Source of the DNA: Akanthomyces muscarius
Taxonomy: Eukaryota; Ascomycota; Sordariomycetes; Hypocreales; Cordycipitaceae
Direction of reading: 5' to 3'
NCBI RefSeq assembly: GCF_028009165.1
Contig: NC_079242.1
Span: 1,736,001-1,800,000 of the forward strand
DNA length: 64,000 nt
Both the position numbers and the translations under genes were made by a program. The notes beneath the pieces are model-generated. The model searched no databases. It saw only the letters and a list, made by a program, of their open reading frames with translations, and was not told the origin of the DNA. Of this stretch, positions 12,651 through 24,581 are shown in pieces (positions within the stretch are counted from its first letter, which is position 1; the number at the start of each line of letters is the position of its first letter).

Positions 12651-13573
12651 GTGGAGAATGAAGAAGGGGACCGGATACGTAGGAAACTAGTAATACAGCC
12701 ACGAAAGAGAGAACGCGCGGGCGCAATTCGTGGGCAGAAAAGGATTGGTGGGCAATTGGTCGCGCGACTGGCTCGTTGTGTGGAAAGCTCTTGGTGACTT
12801 TTTTCCTCTGTACGGCGGCCCCTTTCGGAATCTGGAGCCACATTCAGCCGATAGGATGGTAGTGCGCGCTGAGCGCAGGCACCGAGTTTAGTGGGCAGAC
12901 AAATTGAGGACTGCGCTGTAACAGGCTTGCTGCACTGTCCACTTACTTCTGTACCCTCTGTAATTGCAGCTGCTGTCAGTGGACGCCACTGCATTTCCCG
13001 GAGTACCTAGCTAGGTACCATCTCCAGCTATTCCCCGCTGCAAGGTACCTAGGTACCTACTTCTCGACTTTGGGTGCTTGTCCAAACAGGCCTCCCCTCC
13101 ACTGTCCCTACCTAACCACCTTAGCAGGCTGACAGCAGCCTCCTCAACAGCCTGGGCCACACTAAGCCACTGCCGGCCTCGCAACGCATCCACGCTAAGC
13201 CCAATGATCTGGTGATGCCGTGCACGGGGATCCCCAATCTACTGCATCATCATTATTGCTTGCTTTTTCTCTGGCCCTCGACATCCGCATCATCGAACGC
13301 AGTTGCTGCACTTGGCTCCATTTTCCGCCCATCCCACGACCCTTTCTATCATCTGCATCCCTCCGCTTTTCACGACCGTTTGACGACCCTGCCCTTTTTA
13401 AGATACACCGGAAGCGGAGGCGAAAGCACGCTGCCTGCCTTAGCGTTTCAGACACCAGTGAGACACTGGCATAGCCGCCCGGTCCCGTCGTCCTCTTTGC
13501 ATCATCACGTCTCTCGCCCGCTGCCGATTGTGAATACCCTCGAATCCTCAACCGCAACAGCCCACGTGCTGTC
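12651..13573. promoter_or_regulatory. Shared divergent promoter region with TACCTAGGTA motifs
   Basis: This 923 bp interval lies between two divergently transcribed genes and must contain both promoters. At about 13004-13060 it holds an island of overlapping GGTACCTAGGTACC-type palindromes (ACCTAGCTAGGTACC, then AAGGTACCTAGGTACC). The same motif recurs at several other intergenic sites in the window. No TATA element was chosen with confidence. The regulatory role is inferred from position only. Confidence 0.4.
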
Positions 13574-14777
13574 ATGGATGCTCTTAGAGCAGCCGTTATT
13601 GGCGTCGACCACCCCGACGCAGCAAGCCTCGCCGCCACCCTCACATCCGCCAGCATGATGACTGCGGCAACAACGACATCGATGCTCTTTGTGAGCGCCT
13701 CCTCGCCGTCCGCGACGCCGACGCCGCCGAGCAAGCCCCATGACGACGAGGGCGAGTGCCAGCTGCTGGGCTCTTTTGCTCTGCTTGTGCAGGCGGCTCT
13801 CGGCGCGCTGGCCCTGTTGGCCCTCGTCTACAAGCGCTGGCGGGAACGCCCTCAGCGGCCGCTCAAGATTTGGTTCTTTGATGCCTCCAAGCAGGTCTTT
13901 GGCTCGGTACTTGTCCACATTGCCAACATTTTCATGTCGATGCTCACGAGCGGGCGCTTCTCCATGACGGTTGCCAATGTCGTCAGCCGAAGCACGACTG
14001 CCTCTGTCGCCGCCGCGCCGTATGTGCCTAACCCGTGCTCATTTTACCTCCTCAATCTGGGTATCGACGTGAGTTTATCCAAGCCGCCAGTCTGAAGTAT
14101 ATTGAATGTGCGCTAACAACAGATAGACCACTCTCGGCATCCCTATCCTCATAGGACTTCTCCACGTCCTGACCGCCATCGTCGCCCGCACGCCCGTCGG
14201 CAAGCCCCGCGAGTCGATCCAGTCCGGCCACTACGGCAACCCACCGAGTGTATGGTGGTGGCTCAAGCAGTCCGTCATTTACTTTTGCGGCCTGTTTCTT
14301 ATGAAGATTTGCGTTCTCGTAATCTTCGTCACACTGCCCTGGATCTCCAAGGTCGGCGACTGGGCGCTCAGCTGGACCGAGGGCAACGAAAAGCTGCAGA
14401 TTGCTTTTGTCATGATGATCTTTCCTCTCATCATGAACGCCCTGCAGTACTACATTATCGACTCCTTTATCAAGAAGCGCGAGACCGAGGGCGACCTGCC
14501 CGACGATGATGAGCGCGGCCAGTTCCGCCCTCTTCGTCCCGACGCCGACTCACTTGACGACGTCGACAGTGATGGTGATGCGGATGACGAGGCGCCGCTG
14601 GTCGACAAGGCGACTGCCAGGAGCAGAACACGAGCCCGGAACAGGAACGGCGCCAACGCTGAAGAATATGACCCCGAGCTGGATGGCGATGCCAACACCG
14701 TTCTGGGCAGCAGCTCATCCACCACCGCCGGCAAGCCGTCGACGCCAGTCACGACGAATCTATTACCAAAAGAATGA
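13574..14777 (+). CDS. STIMATE-family (TMEM110/YPL162C-like) multipass membrane protein
   Basis: Two exons, 13574-14068 and 14127-14777, separated by a 58 nt intron (GTGAGT donor, CGCTAAC branch point, ATAG acceptor; phase 0). The product is 381 aa. It has about five hydrophobic segments, beginning with LLGSFALLVQAALGALALLA, then a conserved juxtamembrane block (RPLKIWFFDASKQVFGS), and it ends in an acidic, disordered tail. This pattern matches the STIMATE family, whose yeast member is a vacuolar membrane protein and whose animal member acts at ER-plasma membrane contacts with STIM1. Vacuolar or ER location is inferred from the family. The ATG at 13574 is chosen because it opens the frame and the sequence continues smoothly into the first membrane segment. 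It is divergent from the mitoribosomal gene and converges on the Cys-rich membrane protein gene. Confidence 0.82.
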
Positions 14778-15422
14778 AACAATTGGATACTACAGGACAT
14801 GTAGATATACGCAAAGCACTTGTATACAGCGATTCTTTTTTGATTAATTGTTCTCTCTGCATCTGCTTTTTTCCCCCTTTGGTTTATATAAACGCAGGAG
14901 TTTGGTCTTGGGCATTGCTTTGGAAAGAGTCGTGGGAGAGGCGCTTGTGTTCTTAGTTGGCTCAAATATACAGAAAGCGATTCTTTAGCGCGAGGCACAA
15001 AATGACAACATACCATTTCTTTTGAATATTTTCCTTGCCAAATTGAGACCAGAATGTGTACACTCGAAAACAATTCAACACAACACCGACAGCATGGCAC
15101 GCGAGCGAAAGTGCAACACATGAAGTACAGGTTTCATTATGAACTGGGAAATGTAGAAAGAAGATAAGACGTAGAGAAGACAACATAGATTGTATCATCA
15201 AGTTGAAAAGAATGGAATTTCCGTCAAGAGACAACGCCAGGTATATATAGATGGAGTATATGCAGTTTTTCTTCTGGTTGTTCCTCCCCATGTTCATGCA
15301 CGCCAATTAGGTAGAAATATCATAGCCCTGCGGAAAAGACAAGAATTTTCGGTTCTTAGCTCCGCTCCTGTTTGTATGCATCCCCATTTCAGAAGTGGCT
15401 TTTTGTTAAAAAAGGGAAAAGA
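14778..15422. other. Convergent intergenic region
   Basis: This 645 bp AT-rich stretch between two converging stop codons contains T- and A-rich tracts typical of fungal 3' regions. No gene is supported. Confidence 0.5.
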
Positions 15423-17683
15423 TTAATAACCGTTCCAGCCACCCTGTGCCTGGTTATTGTACGGTCGAGGCTGTCCCTGGTAGCCCTGCTGTTGCTGCTG
15501 CTGCGGCGGCGGCGGCGGCGGCGGCTGGCGGCGCTCGCTGTTGGCGGTCTGGGGTCGCGCGAAGCCAGAGGTAAAGTCGAATCCGGCATTGTTTGTGATG
15601 GGCGACTGAGGTTGTGGCTCAGCAAAAGCTGTCTGGTTGTTGGGCCGGGCAATAGGCACGTTGTGATCGGGGCTGCGCGGCTGGCGAGGAGCAGGCGAGT
15701 ACGCGCGGTGGGGACCAGGGCTTTGATTGTAGCCGGGACGGCCGTAGGGGCTCTCGCCGTGCGCTGGCGTGTTCAGAGGCGAGGGACTAAATGGCTGGTC
15801 GGGGCGTGGACCGGGTCCGCGTCGAGGTCCAGAGCCAGGACCGGGAGAGCTGCGAGGGCCTGGAGATCGGGGGGACATGGGGCCGGGGGAGCTTCTCATG
15901 CGAGGATCCATGCCATAGGGCGGCTGGGGGCCCAGGGGAGATGGCGCTCCGTTATCGCCAGTACGCTGGCGTCTCATCCCGTAGCCCTCGGGAGCCGATC
16001 TGCTGTCCACGCTGCCTTGGCGAGGAGACTGGGCTTGGCCGTACGGCCTCTGTTGTTGAGGGTCGTAGACTTCAGGCGCGTCGTGGTGAGACTGGGCAGT
16101 CGGGCTATGGCTAGCAGGAGCAGCTAACTCGGCGCTAAAGGCATGAGGCGAGTCCTCGGCGTGCTTTGTCTGGACTGGCCCGACATAGCCACCATCAAGC
16201 TCAATTGGAGCTACCTGATCAGTAGCCATCTCGTAGGCTACTGGCTCTGGCTCCTTGTTCGGCGCTTCATGCACGAGGCTCTTGGCCGTAGCGCCAGCAG
16301 ACATCTCTGCAAAGGCAGCATGAACGTTGACTTGAGGCTGGTCCTGGCGACGAGGCTCGTTGGGCATTTCGGCGTAGCCGCCTTCTGGTGACCTGAAGGG
16401 ATTAGGCTCGGCGGAGAGCTCAGTATACGGGGATGCTGGCTGCTGCTGAGGCGTGCCGTAACCGTGGGATCCCGGGGCGGGAGACTGGTTGCGCGACTGA
16501 TTGCGCGATTGATTGCGCATGGCACCGGCGGCGAGGGCAGCACCAGCCAGTCCGCCGGCCAGTCCTGCGCCAGCCATGGCTGCACCGGAATGACCGCCAG
16601 CATTCATGTCAGGAGAGTCGTATGGCTGATCGAGGCCATAGCCATCTGACATGTGATTGGTGTTGTAATCGTGAGGCGCATTGCGATTCTGGCCAGGGCT
16701 TTGATTATAGGCGTTATTGTAGCCATTGCTACCATAACCACCGGGGCCACCGGAACCACCAGGGCCGCCTTGATTGTAGCCACTGTTCGCATATCCTGGT
16801 TCGTTGAGAGGGCTGACAGGCCGTTGGCCAAATCCACCAGGACCTGGAGCAGCGTTATTAGACGTGTATGCTCGTCCAGGGCCGCCAGGGCCGCCGGGCC
16901 CACGGTAGGGAGGAACACGGCTGGGGGGGTTGTAGGGCCCGCGGCCGTCGGCAGCAGACATTGGGCTGACGACACCGGCGGCAGGTGAGCCTGTACGTGG
17001 GTTGCGTGGGTCCTGTGCTGGCTTCTTGAGATGGTTCATTTCGACGGCATTGTCCTCCTCCTCAAGCATAACCTTTTGGGAGGCAGCGCCTTCCCAGCTG
17101 GGCATCTGCGGTAGGGAATCTTGATTCTTGGGCGTATCGAAGGAGGCATACTGCGGCGCCGCGTGATGCTGGGGAGGAGGTGGATGGAATTGGGGCTGCA
17201 TGGGCGCCTGTTGCTGATAGCCGTGATGAGGAGGAATATACGGCTCGTCGAGGTACTTGTGCTTGCGGCTATTTGGAGGATCGCAACAGCCACAGCAGTT
17301 GCCGCAGCATTTCAGGCACTGAAAGCAGCCGCAGCAGCATGACTTGGCGCAGCAACAACAGCGGACAACGCACCAGAGAACCGAGAGAATAATCAGACTG
17401 CCTATAATGATGATTGCGATGACGGGCCACCTGGGTTGGTAAGTTAGTAAATGGAGTGCAGGTGCGTGTGTTCGACAGGTATCCCATACTTGCAATATGC
17501 GGCCTGCATACAGTTATCCCAGCTGGAAAAGGCAGTCTTAACATCGCCGACTTTCTGCGACGCATCACCGACAATGTCGCGCTTGTGGGCCTGGGCGACC
17601 AGGTTTCTAGCGAGCACATCGGTAATAGCCTCCCAAGTAGTTGGCCGCAGGCTGCGAGCCATTGCGACGTCGACGGAAGGCAT
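15423..17683 (-). CDS. Single-pass membrane protein with Cys-cluster and Pro/Gly/Gln-rich tail (fibroin-3-related type)
   Basis: Two exons on the minus strand: 17490-17683 and 15423-17430. The 59 nt intron has a GTATGG donor and an AACCCAG acceptor, and the join restores the frame as ...AAYCK-WPVIAII. The product is 733 aa. A short N-terminal domain (about 1-65, containing LARNLVAQAHKRD and SWDNCMQAAYCKWP) leads into one hydrophobic helix at about 66-88. Immediately after it come 14 Cys, in motifs such as RCCCCAKSCCCGCF, CLKCC and CCGCC. Such a cluster beside a helix is a good candidate for palmitoylation. The remaining roughly 600 residues are a low-complexity PGG/SPGP/QQ-rich tail. Similar proteins in filamentous ascomycetes carry the label fibroin-3 related; their function is not known. 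A cell-surface or cortical scaffold role would be a guess. Confidence 0.78.
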
Positions 17684-20600
17684 CGTGGCGTCGCTGGGCG
17701 GAAGCGATGGTGGAAACGAGGCGATTCGGTCGAACAGAGGGGTGCGGCGAGAGGTTGTTCATTCAAGCAAGCTTCGCAGGAGCCGTTGGATCATCCCGAT
17801 TTCGTGGTGGTCGCAGAGGCGCTCCTCGGCGGTCGGAGGTGCCCAAGTAGACTGGGCGGCGTCGAGTGACACGGAAGGGCGCACAGTGTTGAGCGCTCGC
17901 GCGCAGAAGCAAGTCTCAGGGTCGGTAACGGAAAGGGAGCCTTGATAATGCAAAGCGAGGGTGCGATGCAGCAATGATCTAAGGCGTGTGATAATCGTCG
18001 AGAGGCGGGCGAGTCCCGAGTATCAGCTGAGCAGAAGATGCGGGCGGGCGAAAGAGCCAGCGAAAGCTGTTTAGCGCGGGTGCGCAAGGTCGAGGGTGTA
18101 CTGTTTTTAGCGACAGAAAGGAGGCTTCCCGAGCCGTATCGTCGCGGGCCGTATCGTATGGTGCTATATGGAAGCTCGTATAGTTCGGCGAAGAACAAAG
18201 ACTGATATTGGAAGTCGATCGGATGATCAGCTGACCAACTCAGCACAGGAGAAAAGAATGAATGGAATTCGCAGGCGTCGACAAAGACGATGCCCGTGTG
18301 CGGGCGTCAAAGGAACGGAGTCGTAGCGTAGCAGAGCAGTGTAGTGTAGTAGTAGCCGCAATGGTAGGCACAAAAAAAGAGTGAGAGGTCAAAATGTCAG
18401 AAAAAAAGAGTGGCGCGTGGGCAAGAATGCAGGGGTCGAACGAATCGTCCCGAATTCGCCAGACGGAAAGGCAATGCGAAAAGAAGCCGTACTCAACCGT
18501 CGCCGCTGGCGATGGTGATGATGAGGGAAGGGGGAGAAGAAAGGAGAAGAAAGATTCACAGGACACAGAGCACAGGACAACTGGGGTATTGGAGTGAACC
18601 CCAGGCACGATGGCGCATTCTAGGATGAGACGGGAAGCCGGGAATTGCGAAATACAAAGCCAAGCAAACAAGCAGGCAGGCCGAAGGCGAAAAAAGAAAG
18701 CACAGCCTCTTGCTTGGGGCTTCGGCTTCGAAGGTAGCAAGGCAAAAGGTGGTGCGGGTGGCGGTGACGGCAAGGCGGGAGGCATGTTCCAGGGGAAGGG
18801 GACCGCTAAAAGTGCCACTCATCCACTGCAGCCCGCCAACATTGGCAGTTGGGTGCGAGGGGTGCCGGCCAGCCAGCAGGGCGTGAGGGCCCCGGAAATT
18901 CGGGATTGGGGGCGGTGCACTGGGGCAAGAAGGTTCTTGCTCTACTATCAAAGTAATTTTTCAAAATATACCTAATAAATACATATTGCATCCGGCCAGC
19001 CTCAACTCCAGGCAACACACTGTATTTTTCCTGCATCATTTGATTTCAGGCACCTTTTGCGAGGGGCGTCCAAGTGCGGCGCTGGTGCGTGCCTCTCCAC
19101 CAGCACCCGCCGTGCCCTGGAGCGAGCATCTGTAGGTACCTTTTAGTAGGTACCTAGCTACCTAGGTAGGTAGGCAAGTAGGGTCCTGAGCACTGACCCG
19201 CCCAAGGAGCGCTGTGCCTGTAAAAGTGGACAACTTGTGGAGGCTCAGTGGACTGTCAGTGCAGTGCCAGTCTTTTGCTCTCGCGCTTTTGGCCGAGTCC
19301 TTGCATTTATTCCTTCGTGAAAGGCCTCCCTTTTTGATTTTGTGGGGTGCCAAGTGCTTACCCTTTCATCTTTTTATTTTTATTTTTATTCTTCTATTTC
19401 TACTTGTTTTACTCCGTGCATTACATTTCGTCGCATTCGCAACCAATTGTCACTGGTCTGCCCCCTGCCTCCCTGTCCCCCTGAGGCCTCTGCCGGTTCT
19501 CGCCATCTTGCCAGTGACGTATGTACGCCCGGCCAAATTAAAAACCACGGGCGACTCCGATTGTCCATCAATTCCCGCCGCAAATGCCGCCATCGCTGTA
19601 ACTTACTTTTATTTCTTCCTCTGCCGGCTCGGCGCATTGTAAACTTGCTGTCCTGACGAAACCCGCCCTCTGTCACACCTCGCCCGGCTGACCACCAACC
19701 AATACCGCTTCACACTCCTGTGGCATTCCCGGCCTCCGACCGTCCCGATGCGGCTATTCGTGATGACAACCCTGTTACAGACCGAGTATCAGTCAAATGT
19801 CCACTATTTAGAAGCCTGGCCTTTTCGAATTTGTTTCTTTGTGCCCTGAATAGTCGGCTGTTTCCCGTCTTCCCTTGTACACCCCCGTTCCTCGGCAATA
19901 ACCATCGAAATGGGTGCGCCCGAGTGACATATGAGTCGAGTTGCGGCAGCTCGCTCGGACCTTGTGAATCTGTTTCCTCTTCTGTCACCAGCTATCACCG
20001 AGGCCTCAAGACGGAGTGCACATCTCTATATTAATTAAAACCGGGATCGGCCCGGCAGTTGCAAGATCCGCTCCAAACAATGACATGCCACCCCCTCCCG
20101 AAATCACCGTGTCGGTCAGTACGTGCTTGCTTTCGATGCACAGCATCGGCTTCCTACCTGCTCGTGCTTCATATAAAGCGGGCTAATGAATCGGTGTCTG
20201 GGCTCTTGTTGGTTTTGCACCAGTTTAAATCTTGAAGGCAGACGGTTGCAGTTGGCTTGAAACTAGCCATAAAATAGCGACTACGACGCTGATATGGTTC
20301 AACTTATCACACGCCATATGTATGTGCCACGAAACAGGAGATGGCCTATACCCTGCCACAGGATTGACTTTACATGAAAATCTTCACGATGCCTTCGTGG
20401 CCTGTATCCTGGGCCTGCCCGGCCCTTCGAATTATGGCATAAGACAATGCGTACAAGAACCGAGAGGGACAAAATCAAAATACCTCGACTTCAAGATCAG
20501 TTGAAAAATTATACTGGTAATCCGAAAACCGTCTCATCTCCACAGCAGGACCTTGCTTTATGATTTTCCACCGACGACGCAACGTGGGGGTACACTATTC

Positions 20601-20809
20601 TCTGAGTGGCTTGCTGCGCCGTCGTCGGCGGCCACCCACCAACTAGCGCAGCCTCGTCTCTTGTTTGTGGAAATAATTACATCCCAAGCTTACTGTGTAC
20701 CCTCAACGTCTTTTGTCATTGTTAAACCCAAGAATTTGTGTCGGTGTCGCAATAGCAATCGCGGAGGCAGTTTGACTGAAACATCGCCTTTGGTCTGGCC
20801 TCAGTTAGG
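17684..20809. other. 3.1 kb intergenic region between divergent genes
   Basis: The region lies upstream of both the Cys-rich membrane protein gene (-) and the GH89 gene (+). Reading frames inside it (for example 18240-18818 on the minus strand) give pyrimidine-tract translations without domain character, and these look like leader or promoter DNA. At 19130-19180 there is a dense TAGGTACC/CTAGGTAGG palindromic island. A TATA-like CATATAAAG occurs near 20169, about 640 bp upstream of the GH89 start. Confidence 0.45.
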
Positions 20810-23214
20810 ATGCGTCTTCTTCAACTCGCCTGGCTTCTCCCGGCCATCACCGCCGCCGTCGCATCGACAGCGCCCTCCACCGACGGCGTCACAGCCTTTA
20901 TCAAGCGCAGGCTGCCACACCATGCCGACAGCTTCGAGCTGACCATAGAGAATGCCACCAAGGCCTCTACCGCGTCCAACGACGCCTACACCGTGTCAAG
21001 CGGCACCAATGGCAAGGTTCAGATTCAAGGCACCTCTCCGAGTGCCATCATGCAAGGGTGAGTTTTGCGCAGCAGCACGCGCAAGGGCGGGGACTCCGGT
21101 CTTGGCTTTGCGGGCTTGGCATGCTAACGCTGAAACTCTGCGCAGACTGCATCGCTACCTCGCGGATGTCGCTCACGTCGATATCTGGTGGTTTGTCGGG
21201 AGTGACCTAGATAAAGCCCCCAAGACGCTTCCGCGCTTGGACAAGCCCCTGGAGGGCTCCAGTATTGTCCCGTACCGCTATCACTGGAACACAGGTCAGT
21301 CGTGAGACTTCTTATTTGCTTTCCATATATTGGATTTAACACGGAGTTACAGTCACCACCTCTTACACAAGCGCTTTCTGGTCATGGGAAGACTGGGAGC
21401 TCCAGCTCGACTGGATGGCCCTGCGCGGCGTCAATCTCGCCCTCGCCTGGATCGGTGTCGAGAAGATCTTCACCGACGTGTTTAGCGACATTGGCCTCAC
21501 AGACAATGAAATCGGCTCCTTCCTCAGCGGGCCCGCGTTCCTGGCGTGGCAACACTTTGGCAACATTCAGGGCTCCTGGGGTGGCGACCTGCCCCGGGCC
21601 TGGATCGAGGACCAGTTCAGCCTGCAAAAGAAGATAGTCAAACGAATGGTCGAGCTGGGCATGACGCCAATCCTGCCCGCCTTTCCGGGATTCGTCCCTG
21701 AAAACATCACCCGCGTCTGGCCCAACGTCAGTCTGGCCGAGAGCCCCAAGTGGAGCGGCTTCTCTGGCCGATTCACCGCGGACAAGTACATCACGCCGTA
21801 TGACCCGCACTTTGCCGAGCTGCAAAAAGCATTCCTCACGAAGCAGAAAGAAGCCTATGGCAACGTAACCAGCTTCTGGACACTGGACCAGTTCAACGAG
21901 AACAAGCCTGCCTCAGGAGAGCTCGACTATCTGAAAAACGTCAGCCACAACACCTGGCAGACGCTCAAGGATGCTGACCCCAGTGCCGTGTGGGTGATGC
22001 AGGGCTGGCTGTTTGCTTCGGACAAGACGTACTGGACTGATGACCGTGTCAAGGCCTTCCTGGACGGTGTACCTGCCAATGAGGACATGCTGCTCCTCGA
22101 TCTCTTCGCCGAGTCGACCCCTCAGTGGCAACGCACAGATTCTTTCTACGGTAAACCTTGGATTTGGTGCCAGCTACACGGCTACGGCGGCAACATGGGT
22201 CTCTATGGGCAGATTGAGAACGTCACCAACAATGCCGTCGAGGCTGTGCAAAAGTCCAAGTCCCTTGTCGGATTCGGTCTGTCCATGGAGGGTCAAGAAG
22301 GTAATGAGATCATGTACGATCTTCTCCTTGACCAAGCATGGAGCAAGGAGCCCATCGAGACCGAAAAGTACTTTTACGACTGGGTAACTGTTCGTTACGG
22401 CGCTGATCAGAAGGAGATTCCCCACGGCGTGTACGCGGCTTGGGACAAGGTCCGCACTACTGTCTACAATAACACCGATTCCTCCGTCACAGCAGTCACC
22501 AAGTCCATCTTTGAGCTTGTCCCCAGCACCAGCGGCCTCGTCAACAGGACCGGCCACCACGCCACCAAGATCACATACGACACCAAGACGCTCATCAGCG
22601 CCTGGAACGACTTGTTCCATGCCGGTAGCCAAGCCAGCTGGCTGTTTGAGAATGAAGCCTACCGCTACGATCTTGCCGACTGGACGCGTCAAGTGCTCGC
22701 TACTGCTTTCGAGGCCACCTACAACAAGCTCGTGGAAAAGTATAAAGGCAAGAATACCAAAGGCGTCAAGTGCGCCGGCAGCAAGCTGCAGGAGATTCTG
22801 CGCACCATGGACCGAGTCCTCGACACCAATGCCAACTTTAAGCTGTCTACTTGGATTCAAGCGGCTCGCAAGAGCGGCGGCAAGGCCGCCGACTTTTTCG
22901 AGTACAATGCCCGCAACCAGGTCACGCTCTGGGGTCCCAACGGCGAGATTGAGGACTACGCGTCCAAGCAGTGGTCCGGTCTCGTGGGCGACTACTATGC
23001 CCACCGCTGGCAGATGTTTGTGGACTACCTTGTTGTGACGGATCCAAGCGACTATAATCAGACGGCGTTTAAGAAGAAGCTGATGCAGTGGGAGACGCAG
23101 TGGAACAACAAGACAATGCATGAACAGGTCAACGTTGACGGTGGGAGCAAGGCGGATGTGCAGATTGTCATGCGCAACACGGCAAACAATCTGATGGATA
23201 TTTTCAAGGTTTAG
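20810..23214 (+). CDS. Secreted alpha-N-acetylglucosaminidase, glycoside hydrolase family 89
   Basis: Three exons: 20810-21057, 21146-21294 and 21353-23214. The introns are 88 and 58 nt (donors GTGAGT and GTCAGT; acceptors GCGCAG and GTTACAG). The protein is 752 aa, starting with a signal peptide (MRLLQLAWLLPAITAAVAS). The GH89 core is unmistakable: GLHRYLADVAHVDIWW, SAFWSWEDWELQLDWMALRG, and two catalytic acidic residues by comparison with human NAGLU. One is E315 in DQFNENKP (human E316) and the other is E445 in LSMEGQEGNE (human E446). The VWVMQGWLF block is also conserved. Length matches the family (human NAGLU is 743 aa). The enzyme should release terminal alpha-linked GlcNAc from glycans outside the cell. 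There are many potential N-glycosylation sites. It converges on the peroxiredoxin-like gene with 85 bp between stops. Confidence 0.92.
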
Positions 23215-23299
23215 ATTTTCAAATATATATAGTTTTCTGATTTAGACTATTGGAGAAACCGCCATCGTAATACATTGCACGCAAGTACCAGAGGTCTCT

Positions 23300-23953
23300 C
23301 TACAGAGCATCGGCCCACTGGAGCATCTTGCTCGGCTCCAGTCTCTTGCTCCAGTCCGGGTCGGCATGGACGTTCCGGATCACGCCGGTCTTGTCGACCA
23401 AGATGTTGGCCGGCACGGGCAGCTCGCGCGAGTTGTCGCCGTTGCGCGCGACCTGGTCCGTGCCCAGGGCCTTGGACACCTCGGCGAGGGAGTCGTACTG
23501 GCGCCAGACGATGCCCAGCTGGCGCGCGACCGCGTTGCCCTTGTCGGACAGCACCTCGTACGCGAGCGCATTCTTCTCCACCGTCGTCAGCGATGTGTTG
23601 GGCAGCTCGGGCGAGACGGCCACGACGGTGACGCCCTTGGCCCGGAACTCGGCCGCGTGCTTTTGCAGAAACGACAGCGCAATGTTGCAGTACGGGCACC
23701 ACTCGCCGCGGTAGAAGGTGATGAGAACGCCCTTGTCGGCGCCAGCGAGGAGGGAAGCAAGGGACACGTCCTTGCCGACGGCGTTGGAGAGGGTAAAGTC
23801 GGGGAACGTCGCGCCCGGCTTGATCACCTTGGAGAGATCAAAATCGGCCTTGAGGTCGTCGACGGCAGTGAAGATGATGTCGCTAATGTTCTTGGGGACG
23901 TTGGTGCGGACGTGGTTCTCGATGCCGGCGAGGGATTCGGTTTGGGTTGCCAT
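23300..23953 (-). CDS. Peroxiredoxin-like (AhpC/TSA, thioredoxin-fold) protein
   Basis: Single exon, 217 aa. The start is set at the ATG reading MATQTESLAG, the first AUG after a TATA-like region (TTTATATAAG on the minus strand, near 24082-24091). The thioredoxin fold is visible as PGATFPDFTLSNAVGKDVSL, then VLITFYRGEWCPYCNIAL with a CxxC centre. This is followed by VTVVAVSPELPN and a cis-Pro-type ELPVPANILVDKTGVIR segment. The arrangement fits the AhpC/TSA peroxiredoxin-like group that reduces peroxides with thiols. The CPYC pair could also mean a thioredoxin-like disulfide reductase. No targeting signal is seen, so the protein is likely cytosolic. It converges on the GH89 gene. Confidence 0.82.
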   Translation of the reverse strand: MATQTESLAGIENHVRTNVPKNISDIIFTAVDDLKADFDLSKVIKPGATFPDFTLSNAVGKDVSLASLLAGADKGVLITFYRGEWCPYCNIALSFLQKHAAEFRAKGVTVVAVSPELPNTSLTTVEKNALAYEVLSDKGNAVARQLGIVWRQYDSLAEVSKALGTDQVARNGDNSRELPVPANILVDKTGVIRNVHADPDWSKRLEPSKMLQWADAL

Positions 23954-24581
23954 TTTGATGGATTTATTTGCAAAGTATATGGTTGATTGTTTCAAGTTTT
24001 AATGTGGTTGTTGTATGTGTTGAAAAAGTAAATGGATGAGTTGATGAGCCTTGGAATGAGAGAGGGATCCAGACAGCGTCTTATATAAACCGGAGCTCTC
24101 ACGCATTCGTCTCTCGAACGAATTAACAACCAACTCAAAATTGGCTTACTTGTTTTTTTGATGATCAACGGCATTTGCGGATACTTCCTTGTCTCGGACT
24201 GTGGCACCAGAGTCTCTCCATACGAATTGTCATCTTCGTCCGAATCGTCCGAGCGAGTATTATAAAGCGGGCTCTAGCATCTTACAATACCCACCTTGCA
24301 TATAATGCGGAAATATGTTTACACAGGAATTAAAGATATCTTATTGTGATAAATATGTGTTTTTATTATAGAGAAAATAATATGATTACGTCTCTGAGCC
24401 CAATTTTTACTTCAAACCTTGTGTAGCTGGTGCCTGTAGATGAGACAAAGCGGTACGACGACCCTCGTCTCAAGCCCCATCTCCGCCATTCACGACCTGT
24501 TCACAACTTTCTTCGCCCAGGCTCACCACTTCGACGGCAAAGTCGCAAAAATTTGCACAGGTACTGCTCAACCCAACAGGC
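23954..24581. other. Promoter of the peroxiredoxin-like gene and AT-rich DNA
   Basis: Near 24082-24091 the minus strand reads TTTATATAAG, a TATA-like element roughly 130 bp upstream of the start codon. From about 24290 to 24420 the DNA is strongly AT-rich (for example AATAATATGATTACG) and no gene is seen. Confidence 0.45.
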
